64,000 nt of DNA from Orychophragmus violaceus (lineage: Eukaryota; Streptophyta; Magnoliopsida; Brassicales; Brassicaceae): positions 29,391,034 to 29,455,033 of the forward strand of contig CM058231.1 of the NCBI GenBank assembly GCA_030180135.1. Direction: 5' to 3'. A program made the translations under genes and the position numbers. Shown here piece by piece: positions 1 to 11,459 of this stretch. The notes beneath the pieces were generated by a model. It was not told the DNA's origin, searched no databases, and worked only from the letters and a program-made list of their open reading frames with translations. Position 1 is the first letter of the stretch. Each line of letters begins with the position of its first letter.

Positions 1-2976
1 GGGATATTCCTTACAACTGTCCAGTGACTTTTACCGGAACATATTGGTATCATCTCGTCATGCCTTATGTGTAAGCTGCATTCAGACGAGTGCAAAATTT
101 GGCATTCATGATGGATTCTATTGCAGAAGCATAAGGAATCACACTCATAGATACTAGCTCAGCCAGTGTCCAAAACACTTCTTCTTGCTAAGATAATTGC
201 CACAAGACCTTTGGTGTGAAGCCATTCTTGGAATCATGCATATTGGAACTGTCCAATGCCTTATCAACATAAGGATTCTGACACAATCCAATTAGCCTAC
301 CCCAATTCATTTCAATAGATCCTTATTCCAAGAACTCACGCGGCTTCTCCCATGTCTATTGTTGAAAATGACTTCCGACCCAAGTCTCATGAGACTTAAG
401 TGACGGAACGTCGTTTATGAGAATGAGTATGTAATATACATACAGTGTGAGAAATGCAACTATGCTCCCACTAGTCTACTTGTAAACGCACGGTTCCTAT
501 TCGTTCCTGATCAAGTCAAAACTTTTGACCGTTTTAACAGAACGTAGATTCCAACTCCAAGATGTTTTCTTCAATCCGGAATAGATCGGCGAAGCTAACA
601 TGCATACCTAGCAAATTTTCGGAGTTGGGGCTCACCATCGCTACTTGAATTTCGCAGGCTCGTCACTTTTCAATGATCAACAGATCACGGCAATCGGTCA
701 CGAGAAATCACTCTCGGGTTAGTGATGTATCCATTTGGATCTGCGAACTTCAGGCTCCACAGGCGTAGGTCCTACAGTACTTTGTAGATCCAACCGCTGC
801 TCTCCCTCAACAGGTTGAGCAGCCTCCTGTGTTTCTCGAATTTCTTCGAGCTGTACTTCTACTCCCACTGTTCTTCTTGGAAAGAAACTTTCTATCTAGA
901 AGAACAGAGTTCCGAACAACAAAACTTTGTTCTCGGATTGGTTGCAAAGGTAATAAGCCTCGGTTTCCCTAGGACAACCAGCGAAGCAGCACTTATCAGA
1001 TATGGGTTCAAGCTTGTTTGTTGACAACTGCCTTATACAAACCTTGCAATCCCAATTAATCAGGAAAACTTACTTGGAAAACTTCCAGTCCACATCCAAT
1101 GTGGTGTCTTTCAACTGATTCTGATAGAAAACTATTTGGCGTAAACACATACATTTTAGAGCGTATTCCTCAAAGGATAATGGAAGATTCATGTGATTCA
1201 TCATTATTCGGAGCCTATCTAATAAGGTCCGATTCATTCTCACAGAAACACCATTCAGGTTTTTCAGGAGAAATGAGCTGTGAGAAGACTTCACACTCAG
1301 TTAGATGATCACTCAATTCTTGACTTAAGTATTCTCCTCCGCGATCTAATCGAGGATTTTTAATACTTCTGTCATATCGGTTCTATACTTTTCTGGAACT
1401 CCTTTGACCATTTCAAAGGATTCTGACTCGTGTCTCATCAAATGAACACAACCATACTTACTGAAGCCATCAATAAGGTAATGAAGTACTGAAGATTTCC
1501 TCTAGCACTAATGCTCATCGGGCCACATACATCAGTACGTGCAAGGCCCAATAAGCCTCTGGCCCTTTTCTTTAGCTCTGCTAAAGAAGCCTTAGTCATT
1601 TGGCCCAGCAAGCAGAATTCATATCTCATATGATTTATAATCAAATAAGCCTAAAAGCCCATAACTATGGAACTTCTGAATCCGCTTCACTCTATGTGGT
1701 CGAAACGACTATGCTTAGGAAAATCGATTTCGAGTCTTCAGACTTAAACCGTTTGGTATTTATGTTATATATATACAAGCGTACATTGGTTTAAGATATA
1801 AAACCCATTATCAAAAGGGGTGCTACCATATAATATTTCATTAAGATCAAAAGAGCAAAACTTGTCTTTTATCGGAATGAAAAACATCCAAATTCTTACA
1901 AGAAAATGAAAGACATCTCTGCATAAAGCAGGTACATAGTAGCAATTACTTAATTCAAAAACCAAGCTTGAAAGGCTCCTACAAGTGGAGAATTTCTACG
2001 GCTCATGCAGAAACCATTGCTCCATGCCAGACACGCAGTTCCACTTGTCCTTTCTTCAACGTTCTACTGTTGTTTAGGCCCTGCATATTTCAAAAATATT
2101 AGTACCACAACTAGTATCCAATACATACGTAGAACTTGAAGTAATAACACAATACCTGAAGAAGAAGTACCGTACATCTCCTTCATCTCTTGTGAATCTT
2201 CCAAGAATTTAATGCAATCTCTCTTCCAATGCCCAAACTCATCACAATAGCAGCACTTACCAACATCAGATGGGCCGGACTTGGGCTTATAAGATGACAC
2301 AGGCTTATCCTGATTCCAAATCTGGACGGCCCTGCCTCTACCCTTGTCAACACAAGATTTCTCAAACCTTTTACCCTTATGATGTTTTGCTCAGCTGTCT
2401 TGAGCATGCCATGCAGCTCAGTCAACGTCTTCGTCAAGTCATTCTTGATATAGCGTTTCCTAAACTTATCATAACTTGACGGCAGTGACTGCAGAATGAT
2501 CTCAGTAGCCAACTCTAGGCTAACAGGACAATCCAGTTTCCCCAGGTTATCAATGTAACCCATCATTTTAATGACATGAGGACTCACTGGAGCACCCTTT
2601 GGTAGCTTGCACCCAATGAGAGATTTAACCATCTGGTATCTCTCAACTCGTTCATGTTCCCGAAACATTAGTTTCAGGTTGGTGATCATCTCTATTGGCG
2701 ACTCCATGTTCTCGCATTGACTCTTTAAGTCCGAGTTCATGGTAGCCAACATCAGACCATGCACATCTACCACATCAATATAATGCTTATTCCAAGCATC
2801 GTATACTGCATGCGAGGCATTGGTCCCAAGCTTCTCGGGGAGAGGTTTTCAAGAACATAGTCCTTACTCTCCTGCTTGAGAACAATTCTCAAATTCCGAT
2901 ACCAATCCAGGAAATTTGATCCATTTAACTTGTCCTTCTCAAGGACAGATCGCAACGAGAAAGTAGTTTTAGACAT
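1..2976 (-). pseudogene. Copia-1 gag-pol remnant
   Basis: Decayed polyprotein read from 2976 downwards. Gag begins MSKTTFSLRSVLEKDKLNG and includes the W-x-NLRIVL segment typical of plant Copia gag; the next gag block is at 2183-2773. A CCHC zinc knuckle (CCYCDEFGHWKRDC) lies near 2250. Protease/pre-integrase remnants lie at 1765-1965, and the LLGQMTKA...TDVCGPMS pre-integrase/integrase junction at 1438-1644. An integrase C-terminal piece is at 1070-1294. The first 250 bases encode, with stops, an IPYASAIESIM-like stretch characteristic of the end of Copia reverse transcriptase and RNase H. Frameshifts and stops between all blocks make it non-functional. Confidence 0.8.
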
Positions 2977-4588
2977 AGGCTGAAATCTAAGAAAAGAAAA
3001 TTTTAGTTATGAATTTTAGGAATTGAGAAATCTTATATAATAAGAAAACTCGCATTATATTCAAACAATGTTTCCTTTATGAATATAATGATCCAAGACC
3101 CATACTTTACCAAAATTTGAGTGGACGACTCGCCATCACCCAAAGTTTAGTTATCTAGGTAAGCAAATCATTGCTAATTGTACCCAGTACAACTCTTGGT
3201 CGTAGATAAGACAATCCATGTCTCATCCACTCTGATGTCTCTGGGCCCAGAACTTCTGATAGCCCAGTCAAGTAAACCAATCTCTTCAGTCTTGTGATCA
3301 TTGACAGTCGCACTGCAAGTCTATCAATGATCACCTGCCTTAATCATGTAATTGTGGATACCAAGGACTCCAAGACTATCCAACAACGAAATGAGTCTTG
3401 ACAGTAGACAAGATTGGGCAAGACATCAAGGTCACTTGATATTTAGTTGAGGGAACGGAACTTTAAAAGGTTAGTAAATCAATCTCTTAGGTCATGTAAT
3501 TGTTGATGTCAAGCACTGCAAGACCATCAATACAACTACCTGTCTTACTCATGTAATTGTGGACACCAAGCTCTTGGCAAAACTATCACAACAACGAAAT
3601 GAGTCTTGACAGTTGACCATATTAAAAACTAAACTTTGATCTAATACACATCCAATGTGTATTTGATAGGTTTAGAACACGTTTAACTTTTAATTTTAAT
3701 TGAGTTTTAATTGTTCTAACAAAAGTGAGTTAGGTCATTTGGTTCGGTTTCTCAATCATTTGGTTCAATAACCAAACGATTACGGTTCGCATCCAACCTT
3801 AACAAAACCCGATAACCGGTCAATCCAATTGAACCGGTAATTGACCAAATGAACCGGTTTTAGACCAATTGAGATACCGGTCAAATCTAATTCAACCGGT
3901 CCATCCAATTGAACCGATTCAATCAGTTTTAACTAATCGCGATAACCGGTCTAATCCAATTGAACCGACTTATCCAATCAAACTGATCTTATCCAATCAA
4001 ATCGGTTTATACTAATTGAGATAACGAGTCCAATCCAATTGAACCAATTCATCCAATTTAAACCAATCTGGTCTACCTTAACCAAGCATGATAACCAGTT
4101 CAATCCAATTGAACCGATCAACCAATCGCCAGGCCTGTGTTGACCGACACTTATCCTGTGTCGATCGACACAGTAGGGTATCAGGAAATTTTAACCATGT
4201 GAGATAACTGGTTCAATCCAATTGAACCGATCTATCCTTTCGCACAGCCTGTGTCGATCGATGCACCCAGTGTGTCGATCGACACAGTGCGATCTCTAAG
4301 ATCGATACCCAAATTTTAATAAGCGTAATTCGCGGTGCATCGACCGACACAAGCTTAATGTCGATCGAAACTATGCGAAAACCTTAAAGTTTTACGATCG
4401 TTTTCGCGGTGTATCGACCGACACAAACTTGTGTCGATCGACACTGTGCGAAAACACAAGTTATTCGTTTTCGATAAGAAACAAAATCCAAAATTATTTT
4501 CATCAAAACGAAAACTAGCATGCATCAACCTATTCAAATACATCAATATTCGAATTCCATGCTTCAGATTCAACGATTAAAACCCTAA
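2977..4588 (-). repeat. Copia-1 untranslated leader with short tandem motifs
   Basis: About 1.6 kb between PBS and gag without a credible ORF. From about 3720 to 4240 the motif AATCCAATTGAACCG and relatives (ACCGGTCAATCCAATTGAAC) recurs many times. At 4157-4172, 4271-4286 and about 4430-4445 lies the palindrome TGTGTCGATCGACACA or close variants. Between 3180 and 3600 a longer unit (CAAGACTATC...AACGAAATGAGTCTTGACAGT) occurs twice, so the leader has expanded by internal duplication. Confidence 0.65.
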
Positions 4589-4601
4589 GGCTCTGATACC
4601 A
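4589..4601 (-). other. Copia-1 primer-binding site (initiator tRNA-Met)
   Basis: On the minus strand the sequence is TGGTATCAGAGCC, one base downstream of the LTR end. It is complementary to the 3' end of initiator tRNA-Met, the usual primer of plant Copia elements. Confidence 0.85.
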
Positions 4602-4602
4602 C

Positions 4603-5283
4603 TGAAGGAACTTCTGCCATTCTATCATCAGATCGAATCCTAACTAGTTCCTGTAGCCTAGGATCTGGGTTTGAGTAATTGAATCCTTACCGATGGATCT
4701 CATGTTTACCTGGATATTTGCAGCGGAATTGGGTCAGATAAACGAGATATCCAGCGCCTCAGATGCTGCGCTCTACTGCAGTCCACACGCACACAAGCTG
4801 GAATCCACCGGGATGCTAGTGCCGGGAATCGGATCTCCTTGGAATCACTGTGTTTCAGAGGTGGCTGCGTTTTTCTGGGAAGAAAAACTCTCTGCAACGG
4901 CTTTCTCTAGGTCGTATCCATAAGCCTATATATATAGACCTCGACATAAACCGAAACATCAGTTTCGGTATCGGCCTTGTGTCGATCGACACACCCAATG
5001 GTGTCGATCGACACACCTCTTAAAACTTGATATCAATGTGTATCCAATACACATTGACCAGACCATATACCAATGATCAATCCCATACAAAAGTGTATCC
5101 AACTTGCTTAGGTGTGTGACCCTGTAGGTTCACATAATACTAGCAATGAGTTACAACTCATTTGTCATAAGCGACTTCTAGCAAAACATTATGACCACCT
5201 CGTATCACATGAATTGTCCGATCTCGACTGTACAACTATCATGCAGAGTAAGTACAATATGATTTCAGGACATAATCCCAACA
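4603..5283 (-). repeat. 5' LTR of Copia-1 (681 bp)
   Basis: On the minus strand it starts TGTTGGGATTATG and ends TTCCTTCA, directly followed by the primer-binding site. The mate LTR is outside the window, so the limits rest on the TG...CA ends, the adjacent PBS and the exact loss of LINE-B homology at 5284. It contains two copies of a GTGTCGATCGACAC palindrome near 4977-5015. Confidence 0.8.
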
Positions 5284-6272
5284 GATCCCACGTATCCTTA
5301 GAGGAGAAAGAGTCTTGATATTCTCCTGCCGCATTTCTCCAAAGAAATAGATCACTGCCTCTATCCTGGTTGGGCGGGTCCATTCCAGAAATGGTGATTT
5401 GGATAGACTGAGCTGCGTCAGAGCGAGCTCTCGGAAGGAACCAGTCGCCATTCCTTGTCGCAGCCACAACGCAAGCATCCAAGAGAACACAAAGTTGACG
5501 CGGGCCATTAAGACCAGCAAGCGCCAAAAAAGGACCAAGAGAAGTCCAAGAATCATGCCAAAAAGAAGTTGTATTTCCATCACCAATCTGACATCTAAGA
5601 AAGACAAGAGCTGATCCCTAAGCCTCAGCATACTCCTGACCATATGGGAAAAGCGCGGGCCATCTTCAGCTAACCAGAAACTTTTCCTGGCGAAAACGTT
5701 GCTCTTAAGCCAAGCAACCCAAAGAGAGCCTGACGAGGAGAAGAAATTCCAGACTAATTTTAATCTGAAAACAATTTCAAAGTCTTCAAGCCTTCTGATT
5801 CCAAGCCCTCCTTCTGTTTTTGGCCGGCAGATGTTAGCCCAAGAAACCCGAGCACCCAGAGCCGTGGACGTCTGATTCTTCCAGAGAAAAGCGCTGCAAA
5901 GCGAGTCAATTTTGTTGTAGAATCTCTTTGGAAGAACAAAAACCGAGCTCCGGAAATTGACCATCCCGTATATAACGGAAGAGATTAGTTGAACCTTTCC
6001 TGCGAAGGAAAGTAACTTCGCCATCCAAGTATGCAATTTCTGAGTAATCCTCTCCACAAAGGGTTGTAACACTGTGAAAGAGATCTTTTTTTGTGGTCAA
6101 CGGCATACCTAAGTAGCGCATCAGAAGAGTCCCCAACGACAGACCCGAGAAGTGAAAGAGATGGAGAATTTCCGAATCAGAAAAGCCCCCAAAATAGATA
6201 TCTGATTTTGAATCATTCATATCAAGCCCACTGATCTCTTTGAATCGACGCATAACAGCTTTTATCTCTGAG
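5284..6272 (-). pseudogene. LINE-B: 5'-truncated L1-like LINE, reverse transcriptase C-terminus
   Basis: The minus-strand frame 6253-5906 carries the end of a plant LINE reverse transcriptase (SGLDMNDSKSDIYF, then RYLGMPLTTKK). A frameshift near 6070 moves it into the frame of 6072-5284, which continues through the thumb/connection region (AGKVQLISSVIYGM, SAFLWKN, RVSWANICRPKTEGGLGIRR). The copy starts abruptly near 6272 inside an RPA-like gene fragment, which fits 5' truncation. Its 3' part is cut off by Copia-1 at 5284 and should resume beyond base 1. No endonuclease or ORF1 is present. Confidence 0.8.
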
Positions 6273-6600
6273 TAAATTGGATTTGAAATTTGTGGGAAGT
6301 CACTTTGTAGATGTTCTTGTTATCAGTAACCACAAATTTTTTGATTTTGTAAACTACACCAGCCTTAAGGTTTGATTCATAGTAGCATATCCAATTAGCA
6401 GATATGAATGCGTGGATAACAGTGCCCTGCATTATTTGTTAGCATTTATAATTAGTTGTGTTAACTAAATATTGAATAGATGATGTACTAATACATTTGC
6501 AAATACCTTTTGATTAATGAGAAGGAGTTCAAGACCCATAAGTAAACCTTCTTTTTTGATGTTTCGTGCCTCTCAAAAGTGAAGAACTCTAACCAAAACT
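6273..6600 (-). pseudogene. RPA70-like (DUF223 OB-fold) gene fragment, two exons
   Basis: Two exons can be read on the minus strand. The first (about 6600-6507) gives EARNIKKEGLLMGLELLLINQK with one stop upstream. The second (6426 to about 6275) gives GTVIHAFISANWICYYESNLKAG and then VVTDNKNIYKVTSHKFQIQFT. They are separated by an 80-base GT-AG intron (6427-6506) and join in frame. The pattern is the plant replication-protein-A-like DUF223 domain, found both in RPA1 paralogues and in Helitron-encoded RPA genes. LINE-B interrupts it near 6273. It may be cargo or a coding remnant of the Helitron ending at 7493; that link is inference. Confidence 0.6.
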
Positions 6601-7465
6601 TATTTTTTGTTAAAACTTTTCTGAAACTCGTTCAAAAACAAAGAAGCAAGTGGTTGGTTAGAAAAAGAATTGATCATTGCTTTATCAAGTTATCTTTGCC
6701 TCTCAAGAAATATTTTTGATTTAGAAATTTGTTTAAGCTATTGAAATTTGAGTTACTTATTTATAATCAACAGCTAAAGTTTTTAAAAAGAAAACTTCTA
6801 ATTCTAAGGAAGAAACTAATTTCTTTTTTATTATAGTTGGAAATTATGTTAATAAAAAATATAAATTATGTACGTAATATTTAATTATTTTTTGAATTTT
6901 ATAATTTTCTTTTTGAATCAATATGTACATTATTAAATTAAATAATACTTATTTGACATTTTGTTCTTATAACAATTTATGTATGTTTCTTATTTCTATT
7001 TCTATGTTAGTTTTCCTATTTATAAATTTGTGCTTCTTATTTCCATTTCTATGTTAGTTTTCTATTTATAAAATTTTTCTAAATAGTAAAACATCAATAA
7101 ATCATGTAATTAATGATTAACATTTTTCTAATTAATTTCTTATTTACATTTCATGATTTAATTACATGATTTATAAATACATCAATAAATTAAATTTATC
7201 TTTTTAGTAAACTAATTAATAAATTTTAACAAAATTTATTTTATTAGAATAAAATTTAACCAAATATGTAAAAATAGAATATCATATTTTTAGTAAAAAC
7301 TAATATCAATAAATTATTTTTTACTAAGAAATTTTCTTTTTGTCAACATAAAAATATTTTATTTTATAATATAAATAGTAAAATAAAAAATAAAATAAAA
7401 CAAAATTTATTAATATTGAATTTAGACTAATTTAGAAAAATATAATAAATAAAATTATGAATGCG
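6601..7465. other. AT-rich stretch, probably Helitron-1 body
   Basis: Very AT-rich, with no coding frame and several short internal repeats (for example TTATTTCTATTTCTATGTTAGTTTTC twice near 6990-7065, read in shorter units). It leads directly into the Helitron 3' terminus. No 5' Helitron end was found within it. Confidence 0.4.
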
Positions 7466-7493
7466 CATCCGCGCGCGCGGATGAAAAACCTAG
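7466..7493 (+). mobile_element. Helitron-1 3' terminus (hairpin plus CTAG)
   Basis: An 18-base perfect palindrome CATCCGCGC/GCGCGGATG at 7466-7483 is followed by six bases and CTAG at 7490-7493, then T. A GC-rich hairpin a few bases before CTAG, with insertion 5' of a T, is the canonical Helitron 3' end. The matching 5' TC end was not identified; it may lie beyond the LINE-B/Copia-1 insertions. Confidence 0.6.
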
Positions 7494-8104
7494 TTTATAT
7501 AAAATGCGACTAAGGAGCATGTGTTTTGGGTCCGATCGGATCTATAATAGAAAGATTTGATAATATCGTACAAGATCCAGAAGAGCATGCATCTTCGATT
7601 TTGTCAAACCAAATTGGTTTCCCCATAAGAAGGAAAACCAACATTTAGAAGTGAACCGAAGATTAAACCAAGACAAAACTAAACCGACCTCGCTTCTTCA
7701 CTCACTGTCTTTTCATAACTTGATTGAATTTTTCTAAATTCCCACCCAATTTCTCTAATCGATTTCTATTTATTTAGGTGTGTGCGACCTAAAAACTGGT
7801 AATCTACTTCATTCAGTGAGTTGTTCTTTGACTTATTTGAAACCCATTCTTGATATCGCCCATTTGATCTTTCTTTAGTGTAAAACTAAATTTGCTATGA
7901 TATTTTCATTAAAGTGATGCTGCAACTTCTTTTATGTTTTGACTATATTGGTCACCAATAGTGGTGTTAAAACGGGAGGCCCGAGACTGCTTAGGCCTTG
8001 TCCGTTTAAACTCAACTCGTTTTTAAAAAAAATGTTAAAACAGAACCTTATCTCTCAATCATTTATGTTGGTGGCTCTGCACCAATTTGAAAATAGCTTA
8101 ACTG
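7494..8104. other. Unassigned spacer (with probable LINE-A 3' tail)
   Basis: No ORF, terminal repeat or RNA gene recognised. The right part should contain the 3' end of LINE-A, but no poly(A) tract (poly-T on this strand) or target duplication can be seen, so its end is not fixed. Confidence 0.3.
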
Positions 8105-8811
8105 CCTGATGCGAGCATTCCGTTCTAGTCTATCCGCCATCGTATTGCTTGGGCGAGGTATATGCTTGAGGTTGAAAGTCGTGAAGAACTTCTTTCTTCA
8201 ATCGAATTCCTCCAAATGTATTGAGAAAGCTGACCAGTCCTCTGGTCAGACACTATCTTCCCCAACTCCGAACAGTCCGTTGCAAAAGTTATATGTGTTT
8301 GTTTGAAAATTTTCATGCATTCCATTGCTCAAATCAAAGCTTCGAATTCCACATGAAGAGGGGACAAGCTTGTCCTAATATTCATCGAACCCATCATAAC
8401 ATTTACATCTCCCTCATAACAACTATACCATCATTGTTCTTAAATACATCTCCTTCTTTCCAAGATCCATCAACAAAACCCCATTGTCCTTTTTGAACCA
8501 TATTATTTCTCGAAGCACGAGACTCCCCTAAGTGATCAGAATTATGTGACCCAAGAGAATCTCTCCAGGTTACGGACTCCGTTTCCGCCAACCTCAGTGT
8601 TTCCTCAAGATCTCGATCAATATGATTATACACCAATTCGTTCCTACTTTTCCATATGTACCACAAAATCCACGAGAATTGATTATTTATATCATGAGGA
8701 GGTAATATCCATAATAAATAGTCCATGTTCATGAAGACTGATTCCGTGGGGAACCGTGCTGGATTGGTAGGAATTTGTGTTAATGCCTAAGTCCGCAATG
8801 CCCGGGGGGGG
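8105..8811 (-). pseudogene. LINE-A ORF2 C-terminus: zinc-finger/RNase H region
   Basis: The minus-strand frame gives ALTQIPTNPARFPTESVFM, then NMDYLLWILPPHD, WILWYIWKSRNELVYN and WGFVDGSWKEGD. This is the zf-RVT end followed by the RVT_3-type RNase H of plant LINEs. Further on are TFATDCSELGKIV and frame-shifted PR-NTMADRL-like remnants near 8150. It continues the ORF2 that stops at 34767; the CACTA element separates the two. Several frameshifts and stops. Confidence 0.8.
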
Positions 8812-9165
8812 CACTAAATGAAAACATCGTTTTTGCGACTAGAACTTGCGACTATACTTGTAGTCGTAACATTTTGCGACTATTTAGAGATACGATTGCG
8901 ACTCCTTTGCGACTACATATATATCGTCGTCTATTAGGCGCTAACTAACGACCAAAAATAGTTGTCGCCAATTTAGTCGCTGATTTACGATTATAGTCGA
9001 GACCGGAAACAATAATCGCAACGTAGTCGGTAATTTGGTGACTACGCTGCTTCTAATTTGAAGGGTCATTTAGAAGTCGCATATTAGTCACTAGTGTTAC
9101 GACTAATGACAAATTCGTTATTCGTGTCGCAAAATAGTCGAGTATGAGTCGTATCATATAGTATG
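8812..9165. repeat. CACTA left terminal repeat and subterminal repeat array
   Basis: After the TIR, short motifs such as TTGCGACTA, TAGTCGC and AGTCGTAA recur in both orientations roughly every 15 to 30 bases. Subterminal arrays of this kind are the TNPA-binding sites in characterised CACTA elements. Confidence 0.75.
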
Positions 9166-9859
9166 TTTTTGATTTAGTAATAATAATATAAGATAGTTTG
9201 GTTATATTTGCTAATAATCTTAATTAAATATCAAAGCTAATATTTTCTTAAACTAAAATGTAAATTTTCAAAATCTTTATTATAATTAATTTTTCTTTAC
9301 AAACATTTTCTTTCTAAAGTACACTAACCAAATATAGTTTGCATTGAGATCAGAAAAACAAACGTACATTATATAGTTGCTTAAATCCAAAAGTAAAAGT
9401 ATCAAATTAAAGCTATCAATCTACAAGTTCATATCACTCGATCCACAATAAACAAAAGATAAGTTTTCAATAACCAACAATTTGAGATAGACGAACTAGT
9501 TAATAGAACCACAACATCTGATTTTCTTCTGGGACGTATTCTTGTGGTACTAGTTTGGGAAACCTAAAAAAGAAGCAAAAACAATGTATTAATTATTTGC
9601 AATATATATATATATAGATAAACATAATAAATTAATGAATTGATCAAGAAAATTAACAAAATCTGTTGACGAATCCAACCCAGTCAGAATTGTCTTACTG
9701 GCCATACATGATCGTTGAAAGCCTTTTTGTCATTTTAGCCAAGTATAGACTAATATATAAACAATCACGAAAAAACTTAATTACTACCCAATGCAATCAT
9801 TCTCATCTATATATATTTATAAGACTTTTTACATCTTACATGACTATCGTTTGACGAAG
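9166..9859. other. AT-rich internal CACTA sequence
   Basis: No coding similarity or clear repeat seen beyond a short TA tract near 9605-9617. Confidence 0.35.
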
Positions 9860-10707
9860 AAGCATCTGAAAATTACGAAGACATGCGTATCTGCATCGTA
9901 CCTAGACCTTTTGGCCAATTATTTCCCATCTCTCCCAACTAATATACAATGGATACTCCACAGACTACATATGATATAAAAAAATTTAAAGCTATTATCA
10001 GATTCTAATATAATAAAAAGTCCTCAAAATAAAAGAAAAATAATATCTCACCTTGTATCGCGAAGGGTAAACTTTAACTTCAGTCCTGCCCAACAATACT
10101 CGACCTTTCCAACATGTGTTACAACATCAAAGATATCTATACATGAAAGATTATAATTTAGCATGGACCAGATCCAAATAACATGCATATAATATAACTC
10201 TAAGCACATTCAATATATTCGGGATCGATGGTAACACCATGAAATGACCTCGCAGGAGATTATCGAAAGTAAGAGAGAACGATGTATTTGATTCGAATAT
10301 GAGCTTAATCTGTGAGGAATCAAAGAAATAAAATCTGGTGCAACAACAACTTGGGCATCTTCCAGGCGAAACCAACGACTCTCACACCATTGTGAATACC
10401 AGTATAGTTCGAAGTCATGAGCGTGCATAGTTGCCTCGATACCGATACCCTAAATCGAAATAGTTATTCTCCGCATTAATAACATGTGGCAATCAAAAAC
10501 CAAAATCGTCTAAAATTCTGGAAGAGAAAACGCGATTACCTCTTCATCGCACATGATCATGGAGATATTCGGATCGCCATTTGTAGAAACACATATCAAG
10601 ACACGAATAAGAAACACCCTTAAATCCCAAAGAGATGGAAGACGGCCTTTGATCTGAGATACTTGCCTAAAAATATTTACATCCGTAGACGTTTGAGAGA
10701 ATCTCAC
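9860..10707 (-). pseudogene. RPA70-like (DUF223) gene copy, CACTA cargo, left
   Basis: Three exon blocks on the minus strand. Exon a (10707-10540) gives WDLRVFLIRVLICVS and SMIMCDEE, ending at a GTAATC donor. Exon b (10450 to about 10200) continues GIGIEATMHAHDFELY and ESRWFRLEDAQVVVAP with a frameshift. The 89-base intron 10451-10539 ends in TTTAG. Exon c (about 10140-10052) gives VVTHVGKVEYCWAGLKLKFTLRD with a GTGAGA donor. The succession of OB-fold motifs (RV-xx-I, MIMCDEEG-x-IEAT, V-x-VG...F-LRD) matches plant RPA1-like DUF223 proteins. The downstream piece near 9860-9960 is too decayed to align. Confidence 0.6.
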
Positions 10708-10935
10708 TTTCTTGTTTGGAAATCTAGAGAAGAAAAGCTTACTTATACTCGCAAAGACCTAATAGAGAAAACGAATCATTTAGGGAAAGAGACTAGAAGT
10801 CGCGACCTACGATATATTCTACAATTTCCTTTTGTTTTTTTTTTGATTAAAAATGAATATGTTTGGGCCTCAGTAAATATGTTTATGTCATCATAAATGC
10901 ATACTCTAATAAGTAGTCATCTCAAGCGCCGCGCC

Positions 10936-11101
<166 letters not shown>

Positions 11102-11459
11102 CGATCTGTTGCATGCCGCACATGTCTTTGTAATATAAACCGAGCTTAAATAGTACACAAACTGCTGACACTTAAGGAGTGTTTCTCTTCAAGACCCCCC
11201 ATTAAATCAACACTAATCATGGTAAAATATCATGCAAATGAGAGTTACGATGCTTGATTACCTTGCTCTATTTTTCATTAAAGGTTGCCATAATTTATCG
11301 ACTTGAGTTCCATATGTCACCACTGCAACCTTTTTGATAAGATTAATAATCCCACTGTCGATTTGAAAATATAACTAATTTCATTAAGTACTTGAAAACA
11401 ATAATTTATACAATACTTGAAAAGTTGATCGTAATATAATCTACTACATATAACAAACC

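Larger units (their letters stand above)
1..5283 (-). mobile_element. Copia-1: degenerate Copia LTR retrotransposon, 3' end off the left edge
   Basis: Minus-strand element. Read on its own strand it has a 5' LTR (5283 to 4603), a tRNA-Met primer-binding site, a long repeat-rich leader, then gag, protease, integrase and RNase H remnants down to base 1. The 3' LTR is outside the window. It interrupts LINE-B: the LINE frame matches its family up to 5284 and then runs into the LTR start TGTTGGGATTATG. The predicted five-base target duplication next to the LTR is GATCC (5284-5288); its partner would lie beyond the left edge. All reading frames are broken, so this is a dead copy. Confidence 0.85.

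Noticed and set aside
4693..4923. A 76-codon ORF in the Copia-1 LTR
   Set aside because: LTR sequence, no family resemblance; chance ORF.
8804..8811. Treating the two CACTA ends as belonging to different elements
   Set aside because: The same LINE ORF2 is interrupted at both edges and resumes in the correct domain order, which favours a single insertion even though the GGG duplication is ambiguous within G runs.
9605..9617. TATATATA tract as a promoter
   Set aside because: AT-rich background with no gene downstream in either direction that it could plausibly drive.
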